From an uncultured beta proteobacterium (GTDB lineage: Bacteria > Pseudomonadota > Gammaproteobacteria > Burkholderiales > Casimicrobiaceae): a stretch of 34,495 bases of DNA. The first letter of the stretch is position 1. Each line of letters begins with the position of its first letter. The stretch spans positions 1 through 34,495 of the forward strand of contig CAIWHR010000418.1 of the NCBI GenBank assembly GCA_903912485.1, in the 5' to 3' direction. This document shows, one piece after another, positions 16,527 through 28,824 of the stretch. A model generated the notes under the pieces. It searched no databases. It saw nothing but the letters and a program-made list of their open reading frames with translations, and was not told where the DNA came from. Made by a program: the position numbers and the translations under genes.

Positions 16527-17009
16527 ATGCCGACAGCCCAGCCATGCAGATGCGCGCCTGAAGCGCAGGATCGAAGCGCCGACCATCGGTCGCGCCGACT
16601 CCCCCGGCTGCTCCTTGCCTGCGTCGCGGTCGTCGCCATGCTGCTGCCGCTCGCCGCCTCGGCGTCCGGGATGCAGATGTTCGTCAAGACCATGACCGGC
16701 AGCACGATCACTCTCGACGTCGACGAAAGCGACACCATCGCGACCGTCAAGGCGAAGATTCAGGAGAAGGAAGGCATTCCTCCCGATCGGCAGACGCTGA
16801 TCTTTGCCGGCGAGGTGCTCGTGGACAATCGCACGCTCGCCGACTACAACATCCAGAAGGAATCGACGCTGCATCTCGTCGTCATTCCGCTGGCTCAGCC
16901 GGTTCCTGCCCTGGGCGGGCTGGGTGCCGCGGGCGCGGCCCTGCTGCTCCTTCTGGCCGGTTTCGGCCGCCTGCGATGGCGGCCCGGAATGCCTCCGCGC
17001 GGCAGTTAG
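16527..17009 (+). CDS. Secreted ubiquitin-like protein with C-terminal sorting-type tail
   Basis: A 160-residue protein. Residues 1-46 form a Sec signal peptide (RR-rich n-region, hydrophobic [16 protein letters not shown], cleavage after ASA). Residues 49-118 align without gaps to ubiquitin residues 1-70, about 54 of 70 identical by eye against the eukaryotic sequence I remember: for example [32 protein letters not shown] and [13 protein letters not shown]. Lys6, 27, 29, 33 and 63, Ile44 and Val70 are kept; Lys11 is Ser, Lys48 is Glu and Leu8 is Met. The RLRGG tail used in conjugation is missing. Instead [13 protein letters not shown] leads into a hydrophobic helix and an RLRWR basic end, an IPTL/PEP-CTERM-like arrangement read by exosortase-type systems. 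I infer an exported, envelope-anchored or released ubiquitin fold. No E1/E2/E3-like genes or protease are nearby. Confidence 0.85.
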   Translation: MPTAQPCRCAPEAQDRSADHRSRRLPRLLLACVAVVAMLLPLAASASGMQMFVKTMTGSTITLDVDESDTIATVKAKIQEKEGIPPDRQTLIFAGEVLVDNRTLADYNIQKESTLHLVVIPLAQPVPALGGLGAAGAALLLLLAGFGRLRWRPGMPPRGS

Positions 17010-18645
17010 CATCGGCTGAGCGGTCGCGCCCCTCCCGACCCCCTCAGGCTATCGGGGGAGCGATCGGCGACGACGGCGCCGTTCCGATCGGGCGCCGTGC
17101 CGTCGCTCGCCGTCGCACGCCCGACCCGGTCGAGCCAGATCGTCACCTCGGTGCCGGCGCCGGGCGCACTGCGGACGTCGATGCGACCGCGGTGGAGGTC
17201 GACGATCTCCTTGGCGATGCACATTCCGAGTCCGATCCCCGGGAGCTTGCCGGAGATGTCGCCACGGTAGAAGCGCTCGAAGCAGCGCGCCTGCTGCTCG
17301 GGGGTCATGCCGATGCCGCGGTCGCGAATCCCGATGCCGACCCTGCGCGCGCCGTCGTCGGCCACCGCACGGCAGGAAACGGTCACTTCGCCGCCTTCGG
17401 GCGAGCACCTGTACGCATTCGCCAGCAGGTGGGTGACGGCGAGCTGAATCCTCGCCCGGTCCGCGCTCACCCACAGCGGCGCCTCGGGCAGCAGCACCAC
17501 GGGAGGCTCGCGGCCGTCGGGCAATTCGCAGGCCGATGCCGCGCCGGCCGCCGCTTCGGCCAGGTTCATCGTCTCGAACGCGAAGTCTCGGCCCCGACGC
17601 GCGTCGAGCTCGACCAGTTCGACGAGTTCGTCGATGATCGACGCCAGAACCTTCGCCTGGCGATGCGCCGTGGCCAGCAGCTCGCGGCCCTGCTCGCGGT
17701 CGAGTTCGTGCGTCAGCAGGAGTTCGGTGAAGCCCATGACGCTCGTCATCGGCGTGCGCAGCTCATGCGCCGCCACCACCATGAATTCGCCCTTCAGCCG
17801 GGCGACCTCGATCTCGTGGCTGACGTCGTGGAGGTAGAGCACCTGCGACACGGTGCCGGCGTCGCCCTGCCGCAGCCTGACCTCGAGCACACGGCCCGGG
17901 GGGCGCGCCAACTCGATCAATTCGCGGTCGGCTTCGGCGCGTCCCGGCGGCGGCAGGCGTGATGCCAGCGCGTGGATGCCGCGGAAGCGGGCCGACGCAA
18001 CGCACAGGTCCGCCAGCCGTTCCGAGAACGCGGCTTCGTCGTGCCCGATCACCGCGTCTTCGGCCAGCCCGGTCATGCCCGAGAACGACGGAGAGACGTC
18101 GCTGACCCGGCGGTCGCGACCGAAGGAGACGAAGCCGTCCGGCGACAGTGCGAAGATGGCGTCGAGCTGCTGCACGCGATCGGTCAGCTGCGCCGTGCGC
18201 TCGGCGACCGTCTGCTGCAGCTCGTCGCGCTGCGCCTCGACCTTCCTGCGCAGATGCTCGCGCTCGAGGAGGTTGCGGAGCCTCTGCCGCGCGACGTCGG
18301 CGTTGATCGGCTTGGTGATGTAGTCGACGGCGCCCAGAGCGAGGCCGGCGCTTTCGGCGCCGCTCTCGGTGAGAGCGGTGACGAAGACCGCCGGGATGTC
18401 GCGCAGCCGGGGGTCGGCCTTGAGCCGGCGGCAGGTCTCGTAACCGTCCATTTCCGGCATCATCACGTCGAGCAGGATGAGGTCGGGCGGCGTGGCTTCC
18501 GCCAGCGCCAGGCCCATCGCGCCCGAGGTGGCGATTCGAAGATCGAACTCGGATGCCAGCGCAGCCCCCAGCGTCAGCAGATTTTCCGGCGTGTCGTCGA
18601 TCGCCAGAATGTTGGGTCTCGGCCCGATCCCTGGATCCGCAGCGG

Positions 18646-18649
<4 letters not shown>
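17006..18649 (-). CDS. Response-receiver/PAS histidine kinase (REC-PAS-HisKA-HATPase)
   Basis: A 547-residue cytoplasmic kinase with no membrane segment. Seen: an N-terminal receiver (about 10-130, phosphoacceptor Asp61 in LILLDVMMP, Thr91 and Lys113), a coiled-coil linker (about 132-160), a PAS-like domain (about 160-280), HisKA with AAHELRTP (His295), and HATPase_c with N-box LLANAY (Asn411), DRGIG (443-447) and GIGLGM (471-476). The start ATG at 18647-18649 has GGAGGAGAGCGC upstream and overlaps the preceding kinase gene by 4 bp (ATGA), so the two are coupled. The receiver could take a phosphoryl group from the upstream hybrid kinase, making a relay in which this protein is both target and kinase. 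Its stop overlaps that of the convergent ubiquitin-like gene. Confidence 0.88.
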
Positions 18650-22047
<3,398 letters not shown>

Positions 22048-22200
22048 ACGTTCTCATTCACGGCCGAAGCCACTTCCTCCGCGGCTGATGCACACTCGAT
22101 CAGTCCGTAAGTCTGCCGGCGCAGGAAGCGGCCCGACGTTCGCAGCATGCAACAGCAGGACGGGCGGGCAGGGACTGCTCATGGACGCGCTATCGTAGTC

Positions 22201-22230
22201 CTAATATCGCAAGAAGTGCACTTATTTGAA
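22201..22230 (-). promoter_or_regulatory. Possible promoter of the two-kinase operon
   Basis: In the only AT-rich patch upstream of the hybrid kinase, the minus strand reads TTCAAA (22230-22225), 18 bases, then TATTAG (22206-22201): four of six matches to each sigma-70 hexamer. A perfect 10-bp palindrome, AAGTGCACTT (22214-22223), lies in the spacer. The leader to the start at 22047 would be about 150 bases. This is weak evidence only. Confidence 0.3.
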
Positions 22231-22322
22231 AATTTTCGGCAACCCGCCCCACGCAGCGAGGCCCCGCGGTGGAACCGCCCCTTGCCGGCAGTCCGCACGC
22301 TGTCACGACCTGGGTCGCGGCT

Positions 22323-22394
22323 TGACAGGAAATGATGGAAATTAGTATGAAGTGATAGGAAATGATAGGCTCGCCGACGTCGCCCTCGTATGAT
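22323..22394 (+). promoter_or_regulatory. GATAGG-type tandem operator and promoter of the repeat-protein gene
   Basis: Five consecutive decamers run from 22323 to 22372: TGACAGGAAA, TGATGGAAAT, TAGTATGAAG, TGATAGGAAA and TGATAGGCTC. Four of them fit a TGATAGG half-site and the middle one is degenerate. After the last GATAGG (22364-22369) come 19 bases and then TATGAT (22389-22394), a good -10 with no separate -35. Tandem half-sites at one helical turn that replace the -35 are typical of OmpR-family activators. The same layout recurs at 28581 and 29243. It drives the gene starting at 22639 through a leader of about 240 bases. The rest of the gap 22048-22638 holds nothing else I recognise. Confidence 0.65.
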
Positions 22395-22638
22395 TCCCCC
22401 CGGTGGCGGTTCCCCGCAAGGCAGGCCGATCGGGGTTCGTCATCGCAACCATCATTCGAAAGGCGAGAGCGGGAGCCTGCGCGAAGCAACGTCGGCTCGA
22501 GCTCGCAGGCGCCGGGAACCGCTGCTACGGCGTGCTTGCTGCGCCCGGGCGCGCGGCTCCCGGGCCGCGCCCGAGTGCCAAGTGCAGCGGCGGATGATCC
22601 GGCTCTGCCCCGCCCCACAACCCACCGAGAGAGCCCCA

Positions 22639-25218
22639 ATGTCGTCGATCACCGTGCGCCGTATCGCGCTCGCCGCCTCAGCCGCGGCTGCGCTCATCGT
22701 TGCGGTGGCCATGCCGGCCGCTGCACAGCAGCCAACGTCGGCGCAGTCGAGCGCGATCAAGCAGGCCTGCCGCGCCGATTTCCAGGCGCGCTGCGCCGGT
22801 GTGCCGGCGGGTACTTCAGCCGCGCTCGCCTGCTTGCAGCAGAACGCGGCGCAGGTGTCGCCGGGCTGCCAACAGGCGCTGCGCGCGGTCCAGGGCAGTG
22901 CATCGGCGCCTGCCGCCGCAGTGGCGGCACCCGGCGGCAGCGCCAAGCCCGCCGCGCCGCGCGCCGCGGCAGCCAAGCCGGTCGCCGGCACGTGGCCGCA
23001 CACCGTTGATACCGGCGCCGGCGTAGCCACCGTCTACCAGCCCCAGGTGATCGCGTGGCCCGAACGGCAGACGCTCAACGCGCGCGCGGTCATCGGCATC
23101 ACGCCGAAAGGCGCGAGTGCACCCATGCTCGGCACGATGGAAATGGCGTTTGCCACTTCCACCGACCTCGCAAACCGGGTCGTGACGCTGTCCGAGGCAC
23201 GCCTGGTGTCGACGCACTTCCCTTCGCTGGAAGCCGCCCGGGCTGCCGCGATCGGGGAGCGTATCCGTGACGCGCTCTCCCGGATGGGCAACAAGGAAGT
23301 GCCGCTCGACAGCTTGCTGATCAGCCTCCGCCAGCAGTCCGAAAAGCCGCCCGAAATCGCGGTGAACAACGATCCGCCCGCGATCTACTACAGCGACAAA
23401 CCGGCGAGCCTGCTGGTGTTCGACGGCGAACCGGTCCTCGCGCCGATCGCCGGCTCTCCCCTTTCGTTCGTGGTCAACACCAACTGGGACGTGTTCAGGG
23501 ACGCGGGCAGCGGTGCCTGGTACTGGCTCAACAACGGTGTGTGGTTCACGTCGGGCAGCATCGGGGACCGCTGGCGACCGGCGGCCAAGCTGCCGCCGGC
23601 ACTGCTTGCGCTGCCCAACGACCGGAATTTCGCCGACGTTCGCAAGTCGATTCCGGGGAAGACGATCGCCACCAAGGACGCGCCCGCGATCTTCGTCTCG
23701 ACCAGGCCGGCCGAGATTGTCGTGACGCTGGGTCCGCCGCAGTACGCGGCCATTCCCGGCACCGTGCTGCAGTACGTGGCGAACACAGGAGCCGCACTGT
23801 TCCGTGACGGTGCCGACGCGCACTTCTATTTCCTGGTTTCCGGTCGCTGGTTCGCCGCCGCCTCGCTCGCCGGACCCTGGATCTATGCGACGCCGACTCT
23901 CCCCGCCGATTTCGCGCGCATCCCCCCCGGCAGTCCGCGCGGCTTCGTGCGGGTGTCGGTACCCGGCACGCCGGAGGCGCAGGAGGCGCTGCTGTTCGCT
24001 CAGGTTCCGCAACAGGCCACGCTGAGCAGGGCGGCCGCGAAGGTCGAGGTGACCTATGCCGGTGTGCCGAAGTTCGAGCCGATACCGGGAACGTCGATGC
24101 TCTACGCGGTGAACACGCCGTTCAGCGTCATCCAGGCCGCGGGCGCGTACTACGCGTGCTACCAGGGCGCGTGGTTCAACGCGCCCACGCCGACCGGGCC
24201 GTGGGTGCCGGCGGCGGCGGTGCCGGGCGTGATCTACACGATTCCGCCCGGCAGTCCGCTCTATCCGGTCACCTATGTGCGAATCTACACGGCCACTCCC
24301 ACCACGATCACCTACGGCTATACGGCCGGCTATACGATGGGCTACGTGAGCGCGGGCGTCGTGGTGTACGGCACGGGCTGGTACTACCCGCCGGTGATCG
24401 TGCCCGGCCCGATGCCGGTCTACTACCCGTACCCGTACTCGTACGCGAGCGCTGCCTACTACAACCCGGCCACCGGCGCGTGGGCGCACGGCGGCGAGAT
24501 CTACGGGTCCTACGGTGGCGCGGCGCAGGCCGGCACCGCCTACAACCCGGCCACCGGCGCGTGGGCCCACGGCGCCGCGGTGTACGGCCCCAACGGCGGT
24601 GCCGGCGCGGTCTCGGCGTACAATCCCGGCACCGGCAGTTACGCCCACGGCAGCGCGGTGTACGGGCCCGACGGCGCCTCGGCCAACGCGAGCTGGTACA
24701 ACGCGCGCACCGGCGTGTCGGGAACGACCAATCAGAACAGCAACGCCTACGGTCGCTGGGGGTCGAGCACCGTCACCACGCAGAACCAGACCGTTCACAC
24801 CCAGAGCCAGAGCAACGCACAGGGTTCGGCGGGCTCGTTCAGCTCCAGCACCGGGGCCAAGGGCGCAGGCGTTTCGGGCGCCGACGGCAACAGCGCAGGC
24901 GCGGTGAAGACCGCCAACGGCAACGTGTACGCGGGCGCCGACGGCAATGTCTACAAGAAGACCGACGACGGCTGGCAGAAGTACGACAACGGCTCGTGGA
25001 ACTCGGCGCCGAAGCCGGCGTCGGAGAGCGCGAGCACGGCGCAGCAGCGCACGACGCAGACAACGCAGGGCGGCGGCGACTCCGGCCCGCGCTCCGGGGG
25101 TTCGAGCCAGCTCGATAGCGACCACGAAGCGCGAACGACGGGCGGTCAGCGTCAGCAGCAGGCAGGTGCGGCGCGCGGCGGCGGTGGAACCCAGCGCGGC
25201 GGCGGATTCCGGCGCTGA
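22639..25218 (+). CDS. Large secreted protein with Cys-rich N-terminus and YNPATG repeats
   Basis: 859 residues from the ATG at 22639. The signal peptide is 1-30 (AVAMPAAAQ). A Cys-rich segment follows (Cys44, 52, 65, 77; spacing like the GLG1-type cysteine-rich repeat). Then come a Pro/Ala-rich linker, a long central region (about 115-550) with recurring Tyr/Trp units (for example AWYWLNNGVWF, AHFYFLVSGRWF, AYYACYQGAWF, each followed by GPW or similar), a Tyr/Pro-rich section (YYPYPYSYASAAYY), four YNPATG units (from residue 608), and a Gly/Ser/Gln-rich, disordered C-terminus ending in GGGFRR. Similar proteins are often labelled 'carbohydrate-binding family V/XII', a weak label. A surface or matrix role is plausible. 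It is preceded by the GATAGG operator and followed by a small periplasmic protein gene 67 bp on. Confidence 0.8.
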   Translation: MSSITVRRIALAASAAAALIVAVAMPAAAQQPTSAQSSAIKQACRADFQARCAGVPAGTSAALACLQQNAAQVSPGCQQALRAVQGSASAPAAAVAAPGGSAKPAAPRAAAAKPVAGTWPHTVDTGAGVATVYQPQVIAWPERQTLNARAVIGITPKGASAPMLGTMEMAFATSTDLANRVVTLSEARLVSTHFPSLEAARAAAIGERIRDALSRMGNKEVPLDSLLISLRQQSEKPPEIAVNNDPPAIYYSDKPASLLVFDGEPVLAPIAGSPLSFVVNTNWDVFRDAGSGAWYWLNNGVWFTSGSIGDRWRPAAKLPPALLALPNDRNFADVRKSIPGKTIATKDAPAIFVSTRPAEIVVTLGPPQYAAIPGTVLQYVANTGAALFRDGADAHFYFLVSGRWFAAASLAGPWIYATPTLPADFARIPPGSPRGFVRVSVPGTPEAQEALLFAQVPQQATLSRAAAKVEVTYAGVPKFEPIPGTSMLYAVNTPFSVIQAAGAYYACYQGAWFNAPTPTGPWVPAAAVPGVIYTIPPGSPLYPVTYVRIYTATPTTITYGYTAGYTMGYVSAGVVVYGTGWYYPPVIVPGPMPVYYPYPYSYASAAYYNPATGAWAHGGEIYGSYGGAAQAGTAYNPATGAWAHGAAVYGPNGGAGAVSAYNPGTGSYAHGSAVYGPDGASANASWYNARTGVSGTTNQNSNAYGRWGSSTVTTQNQTVHTQSQSNAQGSAGSFSSSTGAKGAGVSGADGNSAGAVKTANGNVYAGADGNVYKKTDDGWQKYDNGSWNSAPKPASESASTAQQRTTQTTQGGGDSGPRSGGSSQLDSDHEARTTGGQRQQQAGAARGGGGTQRGGGFRR
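24460..24774 (+). repeat. Four tandem 26-27-residue YNPATG coding repeats
   Basis: Units begin at 24460, 24541, 24619 and 24697, so the period is 81, 78 and 78 bp. The protein consensus is about YNPATGAWAHGAAVYGPNGG. The first two share a stretch of DNA around TACAACCCGGCCACCGGCGC, suggesting recent duplication, while the fourth (YNARTGVSG) is degenerate. Confidence 0.8.
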
Positions 25219-25285
25219 ACATCGCCGCTCGCCCGCCGCGCGCGAAACTGCGCACAACCCTTCAACAACCCGAGGAGCACCCGCC

Positions 25286-25744
25286 ATGATCAGAAGCCGC
25301 GTTCGTCCCGTCATCGTCGTCATCGGCATGTCCGCGCTGTTCGCGACGCAACTCGCCCAGGCGCAATGGGTGATGGTGGCCAAGCGCGCGATAGGCAAGG
25401 TCGAGCAGATGTCGCAATCGCAGCCGAACGGCGCGAGCTACGATGCGGCCGCGGTGATGATCGAAGCGCCCGCCGACAAGGTGTACGCGGCGGTGGTGAA
25501 CGGCGTGCGGAACAAGGAGGGCGTCAGGGTCACCAGCGAAGACGCGCCGAAGCGCTCGATCCAGTTCACGAACGGCACGCAGATCGCGGGCATCAAGGTG
25601 AGCATGCTGGGCGACAACCTCTCGCACCTGCTCGTGTCCTCCGCGCACACCGGACCGGACTCCAACGCCGCGGCCATGGTGTCGGACAGCATCCTGCGCG
25701 TGTGCAAGGAAATGCAGGTGGAGTGTTCGCGCGCGACCCAGTAG
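25286..25744 (+). CDS. Small periplasmic protein of unknown function
   Basis: A 152-residue protein starting at the ATG 25286, nine bases after GAGGAG. It has a signal peptide 1-26 (ALFATQLAQAQ) and a mature domain of about 125 residues that starts near ASYDAAAVMIEAPADKVYAA. The pattern (a strand with 'V.I.AP...VY', then 'RSIQFTNG') recalls the START/SRPBCC-like or DUF3568-type exported domains, but I cannot place it firmly. It lies 67 bp after the large repeat protein and probably shares its transcript, so it would fall under the same GATAGG promoter. Two Cys near the C-terminus (VCKEMQVEC) could form a disulfide. Confidence 0.7.
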   Translation: MIRSRVRPVIVVIGMSALFATQLAQAQWVMVAKRAIGKVEQMSQSQPNGASYDAAAVMIEAPADKVYAAVVNGVRNKEGVRVTSEDAPKRSIQFTNGTQIAGIKVSMLGDNLSHLLVSSAHTGPDSNAAAMVSDSILRVCKEMQVECSRATQ

Positions 25745-25932
25745 CCGCGCATGCCGGTCAGGCGGAGCGAAGGCTCGGCTCCGGCGCATCGGCGAGGGGA
25801 TGTGCAGGCCTTCGGGCATCCGGAATCGACACGCGGCGACGGAGTGCTTGACGCGCACCGGCCGGCGCGGCACATTCGACCCGTACCGCACAGCGTCGGC
25901 CCGGCGCCGCGGAGCATCGGATCGGTCGCGAC

Positions 25933-27816
25933 GTGGTCATCAATCTCCCCGCATGGCTGCTGGGGGCGCTCGTCGCCCTGGCGGTGCCGGCATTCGCCGC
26001 CGACGATCTGATCGAATCGCGCGGCCTGCTCGAGGATCCGGGCGGGCGCCTCGCGATCGGCGACGTCGTCGCGTCCGACTTCGAGCCGGGCGGCCGCCTG
26101 CTGGCGAAGGGCTACACCGATGCGGCCCTCTGGCTGCGGCTGAAGCTGCGCGCCCCCGGGGGCGACGGCGGCGTCGTGCTGCGCATCGAGCCGATGCAAC
26201 TCGACGACCTGCGCCTCTACGGACAAGGCCCGGACGGCTGGAGCGAGCGCGTCGGCGGCGACCGGCACCCGTTTGCGCAGCGCGAGAGCAGCGATGTCGC
26301 CGCCACCTTTCTCGTGCACCCCGATCCGCGCGAGGGCAGCGTCTACTACCTGCGGCTGCACACGACCAGCACCGCCGTCCTGCGGGTGATGGGGCTGGCC
26401 TCCAGGGACGCGGGCGAAGCCGCCGGCCGCGCGCACCTGCTGTCCGGGCTCTACCTCGGCGTGATGGGCGGGATCGTGCTCTGGGTCGCCCTGCAGCACG
26501 GCCTGATGCCCCCGTTGCTGTGGCGCCGATTCCTGGCCTGGCAGGGCAACAGCTTCGCGATGAGCTTCTGCCTGATGGGGTTCGCGTCGAAGTACCTGTT
26601 CCCGGAGCTGCCGCTGCTTGCGGACGCGCTGACGAGCCTGCTGATCTGCGCGCAGACCGTCCTTGCTTTCCGGTTCAACCAGGCGCTGCTGGACAGGTTC
26701 GGTGCGCCGAGCTGGCTGGCGCGGGTCGGCCGGGGGCTGATCCCCGCCTTCATTGCCATGGCGGCGGCGATCCTGTCCGGCCATCCCCGACCGGTGCTGC
26801 AGCTGAACCTGATGCTGGCCCCCGTGCTCGCGCTGCTGCTGACGGTCGCCGCGTTCCGGCTCGGTCCGCTGCCGCGCAGGATCCGGCGGCTGCTCATCGG
26901 CAGCTATACGCTGGTCCCCTTGCTGGTGGTGGTCACGATGCTGCCGCTCTTCGGCCTGGCGCTGACCGATTGGTTCACGCTCTACGGGTGGACGGTGCGC
27001 AGCGCCGTGGCCGCGCTGCTGCTGGCGCTGCTGCTGCGCTACGTTGCAGCGCAGGCGAGCCAGGACCTCGTCGCCATGCAGGCCGAGGCGCTGGCTTCCC
27101 GCCGGCTCGCCGAGTGGGAGCGCCGCGAGCGCGAAACCCAGGGCCGGTTCGTCGACATGCTGACGCACGAACTGCGCGGGCCGCTGTCGGTGATACGGAT
27201 GGCGATCAGCTCGCTGAAGGGCGGGCTGGCCGGGGACCCCGCCGAAAGCGGTGCGCGGCTCGCCGCCATCGGTCGCGCCGTCGCCGACGTCAACGCGATC
27301 GTCGAGCGCTGTGCCGACGCCAACCGTATCGATCAGGGCGGGTTCGCTCCGCAGGTGGCGCGCTGCTCGGTCGCAACGCTGCTGAACACCGTCCTCGCCG
27401 GTCGCGCCGATGCCGGACGAGTCGACCTCACCGTCGAACCGAGCGCGCCGGACGTCGAGACCGACACCCGGCTGCTCGGCATCGCCGTGGGCAACCTCGT
27501 CGACAATGCGCTCAAGTACGCGCCGGCGTCGGCCCGCGTGAGGGTCGACGTCGCCGCGTGCAGTGCCGCGGGCGCCGCGGCAACGCCGGGGGTCGGCATC
27601 GAGGTCAGCAACGCGCTGGCCGACGGCGATTTCCCCGATCCGCAGCAGATCTTCCAGCGCTACTACCGCGGTCCGCAGGCGCACGCGAAGACCGGCACCG
27701 GGCTCGGGCTGCACCTCGTCCACGCGATCGCCAATCTGCTCGGCGGCGCCGCCAGCTATCGTCCCGCGACGGGCAGTGTCACCTTCGCGCTGTGGGTGCC
27801 GCTGCGCCTGCCGTGA
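25933..27816 (+). CDS. Sensor histidine kinase with 7TMR-DISM sensor
   Basis: 627 residues from the GTG at 25933. It has a signal peptide 1-23, an extracellular 7TMR-DISMED2-type beta domain (about 24-160, with TDAALWLRLKL and DLRLYG), then about seven membrane helices (168-372), a short linker, HisKA with MLTHELRGPLSV (His412), and HATPase_c with NLVDNALKYAP and GTGLGLHLV. The DISMED2 fold is thought to bind carbohydrates or related small ligands. The gene starts 188 bp after the small periplasmic protein, and the regulator gene starts 22 bp after its stop, so kinase and regulator are co-transcribed. No GATAGG element precedes it, so the pair may not be autoregulated. Together with the neighbouring secreted repeat protein the sensor may monitor envelope or matrix carbohydrate. 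Confidence 0.88.
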   Translation: MVINLPAWLLGALVALAVPAFAADDLIESRGLLEDPGGRLAIGDVVASDFEPGGRLLAKGYTDAALWLRLKLRAPGGDGGVVLRIEPMQLDDLRLYGQGPDGWSERVGGDRHPFAQRESSDVAATFLVHPDPREGSVYYLRLHTTSTAVLRVMGLASRDAGEAAGRAHLLSGLYLGVMGGIVLWVALQHGLMPPLLWRRFLAWQGNSFAMSFCLMGFASKYLFPELPLLADALTSLLICAQTVLAFRFNQALLDRFGAPSWLARVGRGLIPAFIAMAAAILSGHPRPVLQLNLMLAPVLALLLTVAAFRLGPLPRRIRRLLIGSYTLVPLLVVVTMLPLFGLALTDWFTLYGWTVRSAVAALLLALLLRYVAAQASQDLVAMQAEALASRRLAEWERRERETQGRFVDMLTHELRGPLSVIRMAISSLKGGLAGDPAESGARLAAIGRAVADVNAIVERCADANRIDQGGFAPQVARCSVATLLNTVLAGRADAGRVDLTVEPSAPDVETDTRLLGIAVGNLVDNALKYAPASARVRVDVAACSAAGAAATPGVGIEVSNALADGDFPDPQQIFQRYYRGPQAHAKTGTGLGLHLVHAIANLLGGAASYRPATGSVTFALWVPLRLP

Positions 27817-27838
27817 CCCGCCGGAACTCGCACCCGTC

Positions 27839-28543
27839 GTGAACCCTGCCCCGTCCGCCGCACTGCGGGTGATCGTCGTCGAGGACCACGATCTGCTGCG
27901 CGAGGAGATCGTCCACCATCTGCGCCAGCAGGGCTTTGCCGCGGAAGGCGCGATGTGTGCGGCCGATCTCGACGAACGGCTGGCGCAGGGGGGCGCCGAC
28001 GCCGTCGTGCTCGACCTCAACCTGCCCGGCGAGGATGGCCTGTCGATCGCCCGGCGCCTGCGCCAGGCGATGCCGCAGATCGGCATCGTGATGCTGACGG
28101 GGCGCGGGGGCGTGCCGGACCGCGTGCGTGGCTATGAGAGCGGCGCCGACATCTACCTGCCGAAGCCGGTCGGCGGCGAGGAGCTGGTCGCCGCCCTCGG
28201 CAGCCTGCACCGGCGCATCGCGCCGCCGGCACCGGAGCCGTGGCAGCTGGACCGCGCCGCGCGGCGGCTGACCGGACCCGCGGGACGCGCGGTCGCGCTG
28301 TCGGACCGGGAGGCGACGGTGATCGCCGCTCTGGCGTTGGCGCCTCAGCGCACGCTCGAGACGCCGGCCCTGCTGCTGCTCGTCGGCGGCGACGACGAGG
28401 AGTTCGAGAAGTCGTATCTGGAGAACCTCCTCAGTCGGCTGCGCCGCAAGCTGGCCGACCTGGCGACCGATCCTGCGCTGCCGACGGTCAGGGTCGTGCG
28501 CAACGTCGGCTACCAGCTCTGCCTGCCGGTCGAAGTGCGCTGA
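27839..28543 (+). CDS. OmpR-family response regulator
   Basis: 234 residues from the GTG at 27839, 22 bp after the kinase gene. The N-terminal receiver (about 9-125) has the acidic pair VVEDHD, phosphoacceptor Asp59 in VVLDLNLPG, Thr87 in VMLTGRG and Lys109 in LPKPVGG. A C-terminal winged helix (about 135-230) is recognisable by the recognition-helix region LLSRLRRKL and the wing TVRVVRNVGYQL typical of Trans_reg_C. It is the natural partner of the 7TM-DISM kinase. Regulators of this type bind tandem half-sites about 10 bp apart, so it is the leading candidate for binding the three GATAGG promoters of this region. Direct evidence for that binding is lacking. Confidence 0.9.
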   Translation: MNPAPSAALRVIVVEDHDLLREEIVHHLRQQGFAAEGAMCAADLDERLAQGGADAVVLDLNLPGEDGLSIARRLRQAMPQIGIVMLTGRGGVPDRVRGYESGADIYLPKPVGGEELVAALGSLHRRIAPPAPEPWQLDRAARRLTGPAGRAVALSDREATVIAALALAPQRTLETPALLLLVGGDDEEFEKSYLENLLSRLRRKLADLATDPALPTVRVVRNVGYQLCLPVEVR

Positions 28544-28580
28544 CGGGGCTCGCTCGCCCGGCCGCGTTCCGCACGGCCGA

Positions 28581-28623
28581 TGATAGGCCGCGATAGGTTC
28601 GCCCGGTCGGCCGGCGCTAGGAT
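28581..28623 (+). promoter_or_regulatory. GATAGG-type operator and promoter of the pseudo-receiver gene
   Basis: Half-sites TGATAGG (28581) and CGATAGG (28591) lie exactly 10 bp apart. TTCGC follows, and TAGGAT (28618-28623) lies 20 bases after the second GATAGG as the -10. The leader to the ATG at 28825 would be about 195 bases. The arrangement matches the sites at 22323 and 29243. The remainder of the 281-bp gap 28544-28824 shows nothing else I recognise. Confidence 0.6.
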
Positions 28624-28824
28624 CGCGTCGTCGGTGCGTCGCCGTTCGCGTGGTCGCTGCCGCCGCTGCGTGCTGCAGCCGCTGCGCGCAAGGGCGCTCA
28701 CCGCGCCGTCTCCACCCTTGCCGAGAGCTCCGATGCCTGCGCCTGCCGTGTCCGATTCGCCGCTCCCCGTCCGTGCCTAGGCCGGCTTGGGCATAGGCCC
28801 GGATTCCTTCCCGCCAGGACCCCC

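Noticed and set aside
25745-25932. Hairpin CGGAGC...GCTCCG between the small periplasmic protein and the kinase as a terminator
   Set aside because: Only a 6-bp stem with a 9-base loop and no T-run; not convincing.
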